Assembly: GCF_963675165.1 (NCBI RefSeq)
Contig: NC_087380.1
Span: forward strand, 3,587,803 to 3,651,802
Direction of reading: 5' to 3'
Origin: Halichondria panicea
Lineage: Eukaryota > Porifera > Demospongiae > Suberitida > Halichondriidae
Length of the DNA stretch: 64,000 nucleotides
Shown: positions 10,688 through 23,269 of the stretch, piece after piece
Numbering within the stretch: the stretch's first letter is position 1
Layout: every line of letters begins with the position of its first letter
Notes under the pieces: generated by a model
Told to the model about the DNA's origin: nothing
Databases searched by the model: none
What the model saw: only the letters and a program-made list of their open reading frames with translations
Program-made: the position numbers and the translations under genes

Positions 10688-13600
10688 ATGAGTTTCAAGC
10701 ACCATTTTTTCCTCTTTTTACTTTTGGGAAACGTGTCTTTTGTGTGGAGCCAAACTCAGAGTGAGTCATTTTAAAGTAAAACGTCTCATGTCTATGTGAT
10801 GAACCATTAATTTTTTGTTCTTATTGTAAGTCTATAGTGTGTAACTTTATCAATGGTACTCAAATAACGGCCTGGGAGATTATGCAGAACTTTAGCCATG
10901 CTGACGATCTGGAGTAGTTAGTGAACGTGTTCAACCCCATGCATGCAGGCACATAGGTGGCTTGCATTATAATTATATAGTCTGCATGTCAGTGTGTCTT
11001 TGCCTGCCTGCCTGCTGTCTGTCTGTCTGGTTCTGCTTATTAATTTTATATAGTCTTGATTTAGATTGGCTAGAGATCATGGCTTTTTTAAATAAACTCT
11101 TATGTTTATGTGCACCCTACAAGCCTATACAAACCTATTATGTTAATACTCCAACTAGTAAAGGCTTCCTTGCCGGACTCTGTTGAGATACCATATACTG
11201 TCTCAGTGCATCGCCTAAAACTGCAGCAGTGCTACATGCCATTTTAAAACTTGCCCCAACTGTATATGGCTAAATTTCATAGAATTGCAACACACATGAC
11301 TATTAAAATGCATGTGTCTTGCATGCTGGTCATTCATAATTATATAGGACTGATTATGATTTCTTGTGTGTAAATTAAAAGCCTTAAATTGTCCATTAAC
11401 CCTATATAGATGTGACCTTATCAAGTGTTGGCAACAAATTTGTAGTCGGTTTTCCCAGAAGTAATGGTCACGGAGAAAACCAGTTGTTTGTCGCAAACAC
11501 TGGGTCGATTAATGTTAGTTTCACAGTCACACCAATTAATGTTAGTGGGAGCGTTTCAACTTCTTCAACTACGGTAGTAAACATTCCATCTATTTTTGAG
11601 GTTTCTTCTATCAATGAAAGGAATAAGGGAATCCTTGTTGAAGCTGATGGAAACGTCAATGTGTATAGGATATCTTTTGCCACTTCAGCTACTGCAGATG
11701 CTTATTTGGCATTGCCATGTAATGAAATGGTAGTGTATGAATACGAATATTATGGAATCTCGTATATTTCCCCTGGTAGTGACTTTCCTAGTGTGATTTT
11801 GATGGTGGCTTGTGAAAATGAAACTGTTGTCAATTTTGAATACTCAATAATAACACTCAATAGTATGGAAACGTATCAGATTGAAAGTGGTACTGATCTG
11901 ACAGGAACAAGAATAACAAGTTCCAAACCCTTATCTGTATTTAGTGGATCTGATTGTGCTAATGTTCCCCGAGATGTAGACTTTTGTGACCAACTGGTTG
12001 AACAAGTGCCTCCAACTGTGACATGGGGCTCAAAATTCTTCGTAGCTTCTCTCGAGGGTAGATCTACTGGTGAACGTATTCGTGTTCTTAGTGCCCGAGC
12101 AGCAAATGTAGCTGTGAACTGCAACACTGTGGTATCTGTCAGGGAATTCCAGTTGCAGAGTGGAGGGAGTTTCAGAGAATTTGAAATCCCTGTTAACAGT
12201 TTCTGTAGCATTGAATCCACTTCTCCAGTACTTGTTGCTCAGTATGCATATGGTAGTCAGAGTGAGAGTAAAAGATGTGGTGTGGGAGACCCATTTATGA
12301 TGATAATTCCTCCAATTGAACAGTTTACAAACAACTATTTAATAGAGACATTCGCTCGTTTAGAATACAGCTATGTCACTATGTATGTTGCTTCTGAGTT
12401 TTTTCAACCTGAACACATTTTATTGGACAATTCTGTTGTTTCTGGTTGGCATAATGTTAGCTGTTTAAGTGGAGAGGTTTGCGATTACGTAAGTAGAGTG
12501 AATGTGTCCACTGGAGGCCATTCTATTCGCCATCAAAACAGCTTAGCCGTTCTAGGCGTTTCAGTATACGGATTCGACTTGTGCAATTCTTATGGTTACC
12601 CTGGAGGCATGAGGTTGTCTCCCATACAATGCAGCTGTGGTCCAAATTCTACTTGTCTGAATAACATGAGGAACTTCAACTGCAAACGTGAGTTTTAAGT
12701 AGTCTATATATAGTTTCTATAAACAAGAAGAAAAGTTGGATCAGTTTTATGTGCCCTGCTCTTATTACAATCCCACGAGTGGTTCCGCAGCCATGTGACA
12801 TATAATCCTCAAATGCATGGCCATACAATTTAAGGTGAAGGGGACACATTGTAACACTTCAATATAATTATACCTATTGTAGAGTGCGTAGGCACCACTT
12901 GTTGCCCACCTGGTCGTGATTCTATCTGGGGTATTGAATGGCCTGAAACTGAGAGAAATGCATCGATACAAAGAGATTGTCCTAGGGAAGACATTAGTGG
13001 TAAGTCAAACTGTTGGAATTTTTATTGATTTTATTGCTGTTAATAGGACAAGCCACTCGCTACTGTAACAGTGAAGGTGTGTGGGCTGACCTTGATGTCG
13101 TACAATGTAAAAACATTGAGTTTGTTAGCATTCTTGAGCAGGTAAGTATCCAAACAATACACACAGTCTAAGCTATTATAAGTCTTTTTGACTTGTGTCT
13201 AACTCACTGAAATTGCATGTATATGTTTATTATAGGTAACCAGTATTTCAAGCCACGAGCTAGTAGAGCAAGCAGCTAATCTCACCATGCAACTGGCCGC
13301 CATAACTAAGCCAAACATTGTCTCATTACTACCCTCTTCCCTGAACACAACCAACCAAGTACTCAGTTTGGTGATCAGGGCCCTAGAGGAACAGTCAGAA
13401 AATTCTACCACTGATGCTATTGAGGTATAAGTAAGAAATAAAATCTAGCTGAATGCATGTTAGATATCCATGTAGCAATGACATGCATGTTACAGTATCC
13501 AACATTGAACTTTGCAAGTGCTAATGGAATTAAGATCGCAATAATCTACTACATAATTTATAGCTTTTTGCGAGATTGCAAATGTCACATTTTTTTGCTG

Positions 13601-16600
13601 AACTGGCTGATTTACATGCAATGTTTACATTTACAAAACCCTATAATTGTCCCTCAACAAAATTAATTTTAAGCAAATCACATTTTCCATGCATAGCCAA
13701 TAGTGGATGTACTGAGCAATATGCTTGAGGTGACCAACTGTCAAGGAATGAATGACCTGCAGTCTGTAAGTATATATAGTGCTGTATCACATTGTAAAGG
13801 TTTGCAATATTTATAATTATACATAACTATAGAGTGATGCAGGTAGTCAAATGTTGCTGGACAATGCTGAGAGACTGGGTGTTCTGTTGGCTAGGTCACA
13901 GAACGCTAATGCAACCATTGAGCCAGTTAGAGTGTCCAGGCCTAACATTGGTAAGAGGGTATAGTTATGATGTTCACTGCTCATAATGGACATGCATCAT
14001 GCAGCCATTTCATCAAATGTGATTGATACTTCTAAGGCCTTCACAGAAGACATAACTTTCCCTAAAAAAGAAGATTTGGTCAATTTCACAAACACATCCA
14101 TTTCGGTACCTGCCGCTATTCGAACAACCTCAGCATTTTTGACAGAAATACAGAGTGAACGAAACAACACAGGTGCAATTTCTTTATAAGTGGTTAATGC
14201 AATTATGAATTTGGTTTCTGCTTATTACAATTATAGCTATCCCAACTGTTTTCATCATTTTCCAAAATCTAGGCTCGTTTTTGCCTACCCCCACTGGTGG
14301 TTTCAGTAACACCACCCAGGGGGCATCAATTGTCATCTCATCTCAGGTAGGGGAGCGGGGGAATGGTCGACCCTCCCAGACACTCCAACAATCCCCTTTG
14401 TCTCTCAACTTCACTTTCAATAAAGTAAGCAACAGGCCGATTTTATGTAAATTGATCATGATTGTACTTTCCTATAGGTTGAAAATTCCGAAAGTTATCG
14501 CTGCGTGTTCTGGAACTTCTCTGAGCCGTATGTTGCAAAATTAACACAGTCTGACTATTTATTGTGAAGCATGCAGAGTTGGCAATGGTGGCTGGATCAG
14601 TGATGGAGTATCAACTGTTGGCAATGCTACTGAGGGATCCACAACTACTGTTCAGTGTTCTAGTACTCATCTCACTAGCTTTGCTGTCTTAGTGGATCTG
14701 GGAGATGGGTTGAAGGTATCAAAACCCACTTCATTGTACTATAACAAGTAGTCCATTGTTCATTCTGCCAACAGAATATTTCTGAAGTAGAGAGCATAAT
14801 TCTTGATGTTGTTTCTTATGCTGGCTGCTCTATCTCTGTGCTCTGTCTGATAGTAACCGTTGTCTTCTTCCTTGCTCAAGGGTGTGTGTGTGAGCTATTT
14901 CACTGCCAGTAGTTAAAATTACTTACTTATGTGTATGTGATTGTAATCGTAAAACAATAAACGATGACCGGAGTGTGTAATGATACCGTGTACGAGGGTA
15001 CAGCAGGGCATTGATTGATTGACGTGTAAATATGTACCTGTGTGACTACGTATGTATATCATTTACATGCAGGAGACAACTTTTCAACAAAATCCACTAT
15101 TTTGTTCATCTTAACCTCTCCATTTCTCTGCTGTTGGCTTACTTTGTGTTCAGTGTTGGAATTGAAACTGCAGTTGGAAATACGGTAAAGCATGATGTGT
15201 AGATATAATTAGATAATGCACTAATGCGCATTATCTAATCTGGATTACAATGCGCATTACTTTGCGTGTAAACAGGGCTATATAGTCAGAACTTTCTTCC
15301 CTCTCTAATAGGTTGGCTGTGCTTTTGTGACTGCCCTCCTTCACTATCTGTTCTTGGCAGTATTCTGTTGGATGTTGTGTGAGGGAGTCATGCTCTATCT
15401 GATGTTGGTGGCCGTATTCAGTGCAGTAACAAAGAAATGGTGGTTTTTTCTTATGCTTGGATACTGTAAGTATTATATAATGTCAATCTTTATGCCTGCA
15501 TAATTATACTTGATTTTATTTCCCTTTAGTGCTTCCCCTGCCCTTTGTGTTGACCACTGTGGCTGTTAGGTGGTACTACTATGGTGTGACGGAGACAAAA
15601 AAGTCAGAATTGTGAGTGGTTATATATAGATATTTGTACTTTTTCATGACTGTATGCAGTTGCTGGTTGACAACTAAGGATGGGACAATCTTTGGATTTG
15701 TTGCTCCAATGCTGGCAGTTCTTGTGGTGAGTGTATATCACAATCTATCATCATAACATGAACTGTGTCAGATCAACGTGGTCTTCCTGGGATTCATTCT
15801 GAGGGTGCTGTGGAATGACAAAACAAGAGCTGCTAGCAAACAGAGTGATGAGAAGAGAAATGTGACGAAACTTGCCAAGTAAGGCTAATAAAGCAACAGT
15901 GTTATAATGTTATTGTTCTTGACAATTTAAACAGGTCACTACTGAAGGGCGTAGTTGTTCTCCTGCCACTACTTGGCCTCACTTGGGCATTTGGACTGCT
16001 CACTCTTGTCAGCAACACTTCAGCTTTTGCTTGGATCTTCACCATCCTCAACTCATTCCAGGTGAAAGGAATACTCAACTTCATAATAGTTTGATATTAT
16101 CATCTTGTTTCGATAGGGAGTGACTATTTTGTTTTTTCATGTTATAAGGAATGATAAGGTATACCATTACTGCACACAATTCTATTGTATTTAACTGTAC
16201 CGGTTGAAGGTAAGGGGAGAAATCAAGATCGGCTACTGGTATAGAAAGTTTTGCCGTACCTCTGCAGTTTCAAGCGATACAGTGAGTGTTAATAATCGAA
16301 TTGTAATTTAACATGTTCTCTATAATGCAGACATCTGGAATGCCTACCCTCGTAAGGCAAAGCTCAAAAGGTAGATTCTACATTGTACACTGAAAACTCA
16401 CTTTCTGAGCAGTATAGATCTAGTATCTAGTATAGAGCACCTTAGATATATATTTTTGCAGACACCAGCACGCTCAAATCCACTCTCCCAAGAGGAGGAA
16501 CGCTGCTCCCATCTGAACATTCGGAGCAGTCACAGTACTCTCAGCTTCCAATATTTATGGTGAGACATTTACAACCAATGGCTATGACATTGCATGTGAT

Positions 16601-16744
16601 TGTTTTTTGTTTATGAAGGAGGCTACTGGGGATTCAATGGACACTAAGGTCAATCTTGAGCACATTGTTGAGCAGGATAGTGATGCGGCTAACGAGGACC
16701 TCAAGACAGCAACTCTCATTGATGGAGATGCTGGTGAAAACTGA
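10688..16744 (+). CDS. Adhesion GPCR B1 with IgGFc-binding ectodomain
   Basis: Complete predicted receptor, 23 exons, about 1205 aa: 10688-10760, 11410-12687, 12883-12999, 13047-13141, 13236-13424, 13697-13765, 13833-13950, 14005-14172, 14237-14424, 14478-14527, 14577-14715, 14775-14881, 15073-15184, 15312-15465, 15530-15611, 15660-15726, 15772-15878, 15935-16061, 16117-16158, 16210-16281, 16331-16370, 16462-16559, 16619-16744. A signal peptide (residues 1-23) is followed by one large exon with an IgGFc-binding-protein N-terminal domain (about 30-420; GSDCANVP and LVEQVPP motifs), an EGF-like Cys cluster (430-455), a HormR-like module (to 521), GAIN/GPS (cleavage predicted L814/T815), 7TM (to about 1094) and a Ser/acidic tail. 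From HormR onward it is a paralog of gene A; the ectodomain is unrelated. The only donor of concern is GTGCAA at 14173. Start choice: first ATG, with signal peptide, just after a TATA-like box. Confidence 0.88.
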
Positions 16745-16971
16745 ATTATAGTTAGACTGGCTTCAAAAAGAAAGTATAAGATCTAGTTGTTAGATTTAGT
16801 CGTGTGCTGCATGTTTTGTAGTTAAGTTTTGTTAGCCTGACTGATAAAATTATGGTAAGGTCATTGCATGGGCCAGGAGTTCTTACCTATACCTGCATGA
16901 AGATTGACGGGTAGTAATTTTGCTCTGTTTTTTAGGGTACTCTATAATTTTGGCGGATTATTCATTAGCAC

Positions 16972-16977
16972 AATAAA
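16972..16977 (+). terminator. Polyadenylation signal candidate, B1
   Basis: AATAAA 228 bp past the B1 stop, conserved 228 bp past the B2 stop (52222). Confidence 0.4.
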
Positions 16978-17271
16978 AAGTAGATAGAAAAGGACAACAG
17001 GGGCAGGATCCGAAAAGAGGGGGCAATTTACAGAAACATTTTTACTAAAAAAAGGTTAACTGTTTTTTTCAAGCCCTAGCTTTTCTGGTCATGGGTTGAT
17101 TGATGTCTACAACATGAGACATAGAGTACAAGAAGGGCTGGGGTTATTTATATAGCCAGGAGTCTCTTCACTAACAACGATGGTCAATAGTGAAAGCAAA
17201 ACATTTCAAGTGATAAGTGTTTTGTTTGCAGCTAATGCTAGATTTTAGTGATTGCATTGATTTGGATTATA

Positions 17272-17324
17272 TTAATACTTCCCCTGTCTCATATAAAATT
17301 AATATGAGACAGGGAAAGTATTAA
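17272..17324. repeat. Short inverted repeat downstream of B1
   Basis: Two 23-nt arms (TTAATACTTCCCCTGTCTC...) match at 22 of 23 positions around a loop of a few bases. Conserved at 52522-52576. Confidence 0.65.
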
Positions 17325-17705
17325 TACGAGCCGGACCCAATAATTGGCTACGTCTGGCATATCTTATGTTGAAATACAGTCCTTCTCTTGTCTATAAAAA
17401 CAGTTACTCTTGTGGTACATGTAACAGATACCAGTGAATTTTACTTTAAACTATTTCAAAATGTTTCCAAGTAATTTACAGTGCGGACATGTAAATTCTG
17501 GCAAACTATAATTGTGGTACTCTCTGTCAACACAAGCATGCATTGCATACAACTCCTGATTACTATATACTTACTATAATTAATTGCAGAAAGAATAGCT
17601 GAAGGAATCTTTGCTGTCTCATAATTGGTACCATCTCACAATACTCTAGCTCTAGCATGCAGGAGTGCATGAATACATTCCTGGTAAGTAGCAAAAGACT
17701 GATAT

Positions 17706-17741
17706 AGATCTAGATATAGCAGGAATGCTATATCTAGATCT
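17706..17741. repeat. Perfect 16-bp-arm palindrome upstream of C1
   Basis: AGATCTAGATATAGCA, a 4-base spacer, then its exact reverse complement. Conserved at 52957-52992. Confidence 0.7.
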
Positions 17742-20334
17742 GCATGAAGGCATCTGGCTCAGCTTCATTCAGCCTTGAAAAGTGTACTAGATGGATGGGT
17801 CTGCTATTCTGCATGCAAAGACTTCTATCAGAGTGGTTAATTAGACCCCTTGAAAATTATTAAACATGTATGGTAAACCGTAAAGGGTTGTTACATTTAT
17901 AACAAAAAAACTAAAGACTTGGACCCAGGCCACATCGAGGCCACATGGCCTAGCCTGCCAGATCAGACACAATGGAATCAAGCAAGCCCACTTTAGCTGC
18001 TGTATTAAATGAGCTAGTTCCGATTGAAGACAAATGGCAGGACATTGGGATACAGCTGAACCTGAAAGATGAAATATTGCTGGGAAACCTACCAACACAC
18101 GCTCTCAGTTGCAAGAAATGATTCGCCATTGGCTGGACACTAGTAAGGCTTCTTGGACTGACCTAGTTTCTGTTTTGAGTACACGTTTAGTGTCAGAGGA
18201 AACCATAGCAGGTGTACTGAGCTTTACGTATTGCTATGATCATGAACCCCTCAATACTGATGGAGGGGAAAGCCGCAAAGATTCGTTGGAGAGAGAGCCT
18301 CGTCTCAATGGCAACCATCGCTCTGAAGCTAGAACTAAGTCAATCGTAGTGAGAGTCAAAGGTCGAAATGTACCCCGTGAAGTTACATCACGGCTCGAAA
18401 AGACAGTTCCAGAGTGTGATGGCACAGAGCATAGTCTTGGAAACTATGAGGTGGATAAAGGTCACACCCATAAATCTCATCGTCACTCAATTTCAAGCGC
18501 TTCAGGCATGTTTCTAAGATAATGTTATCAATTTTAATGTTTCTCCACCTGTATAGAACTTCTAAAAAGTGAGGTTGGAAAGTCGCTGAGAAGAAAATTG
18601 CTGAGTGATGTTAAATCTGCTAGAAGACACCTGGTAAGAAGATTTATGTGCATGTATAGCAAAATGTTTGTTTTCCCACCGGTGTGCAATTGCTATATAC
18701 TGATTGTGACTGTCACCTCAGAATGGTCACTCTGAACCAGTAGTGATTGACTCAAGATCAAAGCACACCCCAGAGGGAAATCCTGACCTACAGGATCGTA
18801 TACGAGGTATGACTAGGAAGAAATACTGTTGAGGTAGTTAGAATCTGTAATGGCGTGAATGTCTCGTAGATTATTGCCCTTTGCTTTAATGTACATGTGC
18901 AACAACTGCAGTTCTTCATATTCCTCCAAACCACAGGCTCATACTCGGAAGGCACAACGGAAACTCCCAACTCAAGATTGAAATCGAGGCAGACCAGAGT
19001 CGTTGAAAACACACAAAGAGATTACACAAAACAACTGGTATCATCCACTGACAAACGTAAGAGTCAATTCTTACCTGAGAAGGAGAAACATACTCCAAGA
19101 CGACCAGACAAAGACATGGCGGCCGTTAGTTGATTCAATAACTCATCATCGCCAAATCGTTTCTCGAGAAGATCCATAGACGTGAAAAATACGACAGATA
19201 GATCAAGAAAGGCTCCAGAACTCTTAAAAAATGCTCACACTCAAATTGTATGCTCAAAAACACCTGAGAGTATTCTGAACCGGAACAGAATAGCGGCTGC
19301 AATTTGTGACACTGTGAAGACAACTCTAAACGAGAATAAATGTGACAAGCAAAAGGTGAGATCAGATGCACCTAAAAAACGAGCAAGTTTTGTTTCGATT
19401 GAGTCACCCTGTGACCTGTTCGAAGGTTTGATAAAGCTGTGAAATCCCTTATGAAGAGTAGTTCAAAACATTTTAAAAGTGTGGAAAGAAACGTGAAAGT
19501 GTCTGATATAGATTAAACCTCAGAAAACAACTCTCACTGTCACTCCACTCATTCTGAGCACTCAACGTCCAGCTCACATTACCCCACAAAGAATACTTCA
19601 GACACAAAAATGTCAAAAGAAGGATCTGATTTGGAGATAGCCTCAAGAAAATCTAAATACAAACACTCTACAAAATCACCTGTTGAAAGAGAGTGTAAAT
19701 CCCGGTCAAGTAAAGTGGTCAAGATTGAGGTGACTAGTGACGGTTCTCCCTCTCAAAAGATCAAGAAGAGCTCTTACCACTACTCCAGTGACTCAGAACT
19801 TACGAAGTGCAAATCAAAACACACTAAAAATAAATCCGAAAAAAGTGCGGAGAGAAAGAGGAAATCTGAAGAAGAGTCCGACTCAGAAACTGTTCCAAGC
19901 GCTCACACTTGACTAAATCTCCTCTTCAAAATGAAAGTGACTCCTTGCCAAGTAAGGTGATCAAAATTGAGGTGTCCAGTGATATAGAAGTGTCAACCCG
20001 CCGAAAGATAAAAAAGAGCTCACACAAATACTCTAGTGATTCTGACAGTACAAAGAAACAATCTGAAAAGCATGCAGATAAAAAGAAGAAATTGGAAGCA
20101 GAAAAAGAGGCTGAACCAGAATCGACCTCAAGATGTGAAAATTATGATATTCATAACTTTTCAAAACTCCTCACGAGTAGCTTTTATTTCCAAATTATCT
20201 GTGAGTACACGTTTTTACGATTTTACTTTCATTCACAAACGTAGTGAATGTTAATACCCACAAAATGTTTTGTTGTCTTTTAAGGTACATGAATGGTATA
20301 AATGTTTTGGTCTAGCCCTATAGTCATAGTTATT

Positions 20335-20864
20335 ATGCCTCGGTGCGCATGCGCAAGCGAGGTAAGGTAGTGTGTTTGTGTGTCTGTGTGTGTGTCTGTG
20401 TGTGTGTCTGTGTAGACTGCTACAGCTGCTCCAGGATGAATCAAGTGCAAGTAAGAGTTTCTATAGGCTTCTAGTCATGTTTACTTGGATTTTAATTCGT
20501 GGATTTGCAAAATAATGCTTCGTTCTCGAGTTATGCCTAGTTTTGCTTACTTGGAATGCCATTGCAGCCTTTTCAGTAGAGCACGTGGCCAAACTTGCTT
20601 ACCGAGTGTTGCTACTCTACTTAGTAGTTAGCTCTGCACTAGAACGCTAGCTATTGGTAGCTGCAAAGGTGACAAGAGAGCTTCAAGGCTCTGCTAATGC
20701 AGCCATTAATTTTAGACTTTAACTTTTGGCATAGATCGTTTTTAACAACAATCATGGGCGGTCATTACCCACTCTGTGAGTTTTTGCATGCAGCAAAATT
20801 AAATTGTTTTATCATGTGTATAAAAGCTTTATGTTATGTAGCTTTGGCATCTCCACCGAGGCAT
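20335..20864. mobile_element. ATGCCTCGGTG MITE, copy 1 (C1 intron)
   Basis: About 530 bp bounded by ATGCCTCGGTG and CACCGAGGCAT, with a TG-rich stretch near the 5' end (20371-20412) and internal CTGCTACAGCTGCTC. No ORF. A different MITE occupies nearly the same intron position in C2 (56448-56959). Confidence 0.75.
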
Positions 20865-21169
20865 CAGCACCTGTGGTGCTTTCATTGGTACATGATTCTC
20901 AATCAGTATCGATTGACTCCTTTCCTTTCTATACAGATACCTTCCCATATCGTTTCCATCAGTTAGCGAGACCACCCCCTACAAACACGACAGACAGCAA
21001 GCAGCTGTTCCAGATGTCCTCCACCCCAAACCTTCTAATGTAACTTTGGGCGAATAATAATAATCTTAGCTAATTTTGTCCGGCTATATTTAGGTACTCA
21101 TTATATAATTAATTTATATATATGTACCCCCTACAAAGAAAATCGCATGTATTCATCGTAACTTATATA

Positions 21170-21300
21170 CGGAGGAACCCTTGTTATAACGGCCACCCTT
21201 GAAGAAATGCCAGTCACCCAGGTCCAATTTGCATACAAAACAACCCCTTGACAAAACGCTACCTCTGTATAACTTGTTCCCCAAATCAATGTCTGCTCAA
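21170..21300. mobile_element. Degraded Tigger-like MITE in C1
   Basis: Contains AACGGCCACC, CACCCAGGTCC and ACAAAACAACC in the same order as the MITE at 10351-10552, but the ends are eroded. The corresponding C2 copy is about 57236-57356. Confidence 0.5.
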
Positions 21301-21724
21301 AATGGTGAAAATTAATGATCATTATTCATTACTTCCCAAATCTCCTCGCACATTTTCCCTATAGATTAGTGTACCATCTTTTGTGGAGATCTCTTCTGAA
21401 TCATCAGTCGGCAAGGCTACACCTGGCAAACATGACAGACTGGGAGCACCTGATCCCAATACCTTTCAACCAACACCTTCTAAGGTAGACATACTGACAG
21501 TGCATGTGCATCATCCTAAGGATCATCTCTTTCCTGTACTAACAGTGTATAGTCTATGTAGTGCTCAATTATATGTCCCTATTGTTACCTGAGGCCGTGC
21601 CGCGGCCAGCGGGTATAGTAGTCTGTTGATTTGTCTGTTTGTGACATCTGAGTCTACTCCCCTGGATACCATAGCACTGCATTTACAGCATGGATAGCCT
21701 TCACACAACAAGTAATTATTAGTT

Positions 21725-22248
21725 ATGCCTCGGTGCGCATGCGCAACCGAGGTATACGGTAGTGTGTTTGTGTGTGTCTGTCTGTGTGTGCGTAGACTGC
21801 TACAGCTGCTCAAGGATCAATGAAGTGCAAGTAAGAGTTTCTATAATGTATCTAGTAATGTTTTCTTAGATTTTAATTTGTGGATTTGCAAAATATGCTT
21901 CGTTCTTGAGCTATGCTTACTTGGAATGCCAATGCAGCCTTTTCAGAAGAGTGCATAGCAAAACTTATTCACCGAGTGTTGCTACTCTAATTAGTAGTTA
22001 GCTCTGTACTAAAATGCTAGCTATTGGTAGCTGCAAGAGTGAGATGAGAGCTGCAAGAGTGAGATGAGAGCTGCAAGGCACTGCGCTGCGCTGATGCAGC
22101 CATTAATTACTTGAACTTTTGGCATCGATCGTTTTAACAACAATCATGATTGATCATTACCCACTCTTTGAGCAACAAAATTAATGCATTTTCTAATGTG
22201 TGTATAATAGTTTTATGTTATGTAGCTCTGGCATCTCCACCGAGGCAT
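21725..22248. mobile_element. ATGCCTCGGTG MITE, copy 2 (C1 intron)
   Basis: A second 524-bp copy of the same family with both ends intact. The matching insertion in C2 (57788-58012) is only 225 bp because of an internal deletion. Confidence 0.75.
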
Positions 22249-22299
22249 CATGATAAAAGGTGTGCTCCATTATTCTCTCCTCACCGTACCCCATATGTT

Positions 22300-22317
22300 C
22301 CCCCCCCCCCCCCCCCC
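22300..22317 (+). repeat. Poly-C run
   Basis: Eighteen C in a row within the last C1 intron; the C2 equivalent is an interrupted CCTCACTCCCCC. Likely slippage or read error. Confidence 0.6.
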
Positions 22318-23269
22318 ACTGCTTCTTCATTCTTCACTCACGGAGTGGCATCTGTGCCAGCTTTAATTGGCTTAAAATACATTGGCTTTGTGGTGATAGT
22401 GACCGGTCCTTAATTACTGTATATATACTATCTATACTGTCACATCCATTAACTGCCATACAGATACGTAAAGTGTCCTCAGGGACCAAAACTAAATCAT
22501 CAGAGAAACCACCAAATTCTCCCAAACCAAACGCTGACGAATTTAATGTTCCCTCGACATTTGGCGATGGAGATTGTGCCAAGAGACAGTTTATTGCTCG
22601 GAAGTGTGTCAAATGCAAACGTTTGCCCAGAAAGCCCAAGCGTTCACGATGCTGTCTCCTCTTGTATTGTGAGCCATGTTCCATGGATACCAAGTACCAG
22701 CTGTGCAGTATGTGTGGCAGGAAACAAGTGTTCAAACTCGATTCTGAACTCAACAACAAGATACCCAAACTAACTGTCTTCTGCAAGCACAACTCGGGAG
22801 GTTGCGATTGGAAGGGCAAACTGTACAAGCTCAAAGACCATCTTTTACACAAATGTGAGGTCCCCTGTCTGTACAGCTCTTTTGGTTGCCAAGCAACGGT
22901 TACCAATGACAACTACAATAATCACATTGAGAAATTAGCTTTAGTGCACCTTGAACTGTATAAAAAGAGCAGGAATAAATCAGCTGACAGTTAATGTAAT
23001 GTGATGTGCTGTGATGTACATGTACGTATATAATTATAGTTATTGTGTTTGTACTATTGCATGCAGTTGCATGATTGTCAGATACATAATAATATTTTTT
23101 GCTATCTCAAACAAAATGATTCATGTAAATTATTATGATTATTGTGACAAATTGTTCCGAATTAGTCTTAATCCAATTCAAATTGTAACGCTTGGCCAAT
23201 TTGATGCAATGCTTTTGGAGTTAAACTATATAATTATGGCTAGCTATGTCAATCAGAAAGTTCCAAAAT

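Larger units (their letters stand above)
17972..22994 (+). pseudogene. C1: decayed Death / RING-like / TRAF-zf gene
   Basis: Duplicate of C2 (53250-59081) that appears broken. The Death-domain exon starts with the same ATG but lacks a net 10 bp near 18082, which shifts the frame. The long Ser/Lys-rich exon has an in-frame TGA near 19131 (CGA in C2), further indels near 19240-19420, a TAA near 19513, and a large deletion at about 20131 that removes the C2 equivalent of about 55424-56257. The last exon (from about 22466, with RING-like and TRAF-type zinc fingers) is still open to the TAA at 22992-22994. A short product from an internal start is possible but unsupported. The GC donor seen in C2 is also here (after 18505). 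Confidence 0.8.
9303..23195. repeat. Left copy of direct B-C segmental duplication
   Basis: Matches 44497-59265 in the same orientation, covering the B1 upstream region, B1, its 3' flank and C1. B1/B2 coding parts differ at only about 1-2% by eye; the C part is more diverged, with large indels. The right end contains a degraded match to the last ZNG1 exon. Confidence 0.85.

Noticed and set aside
11876-12220. 114-aa minus-strand ORF, repeated at 47138-47482
   Set aside because: Shadow of the IgGFc-binding exon; conserved only because the plus-strand exon is.
22334-22912. 192-aa minus-strand ORF (and 161-aa counterpart at 58514-58999)
   Set aside because: Antisense of the zinc-finger exon of C1/C2, which has clear Cys/His spacing on the plus strand.
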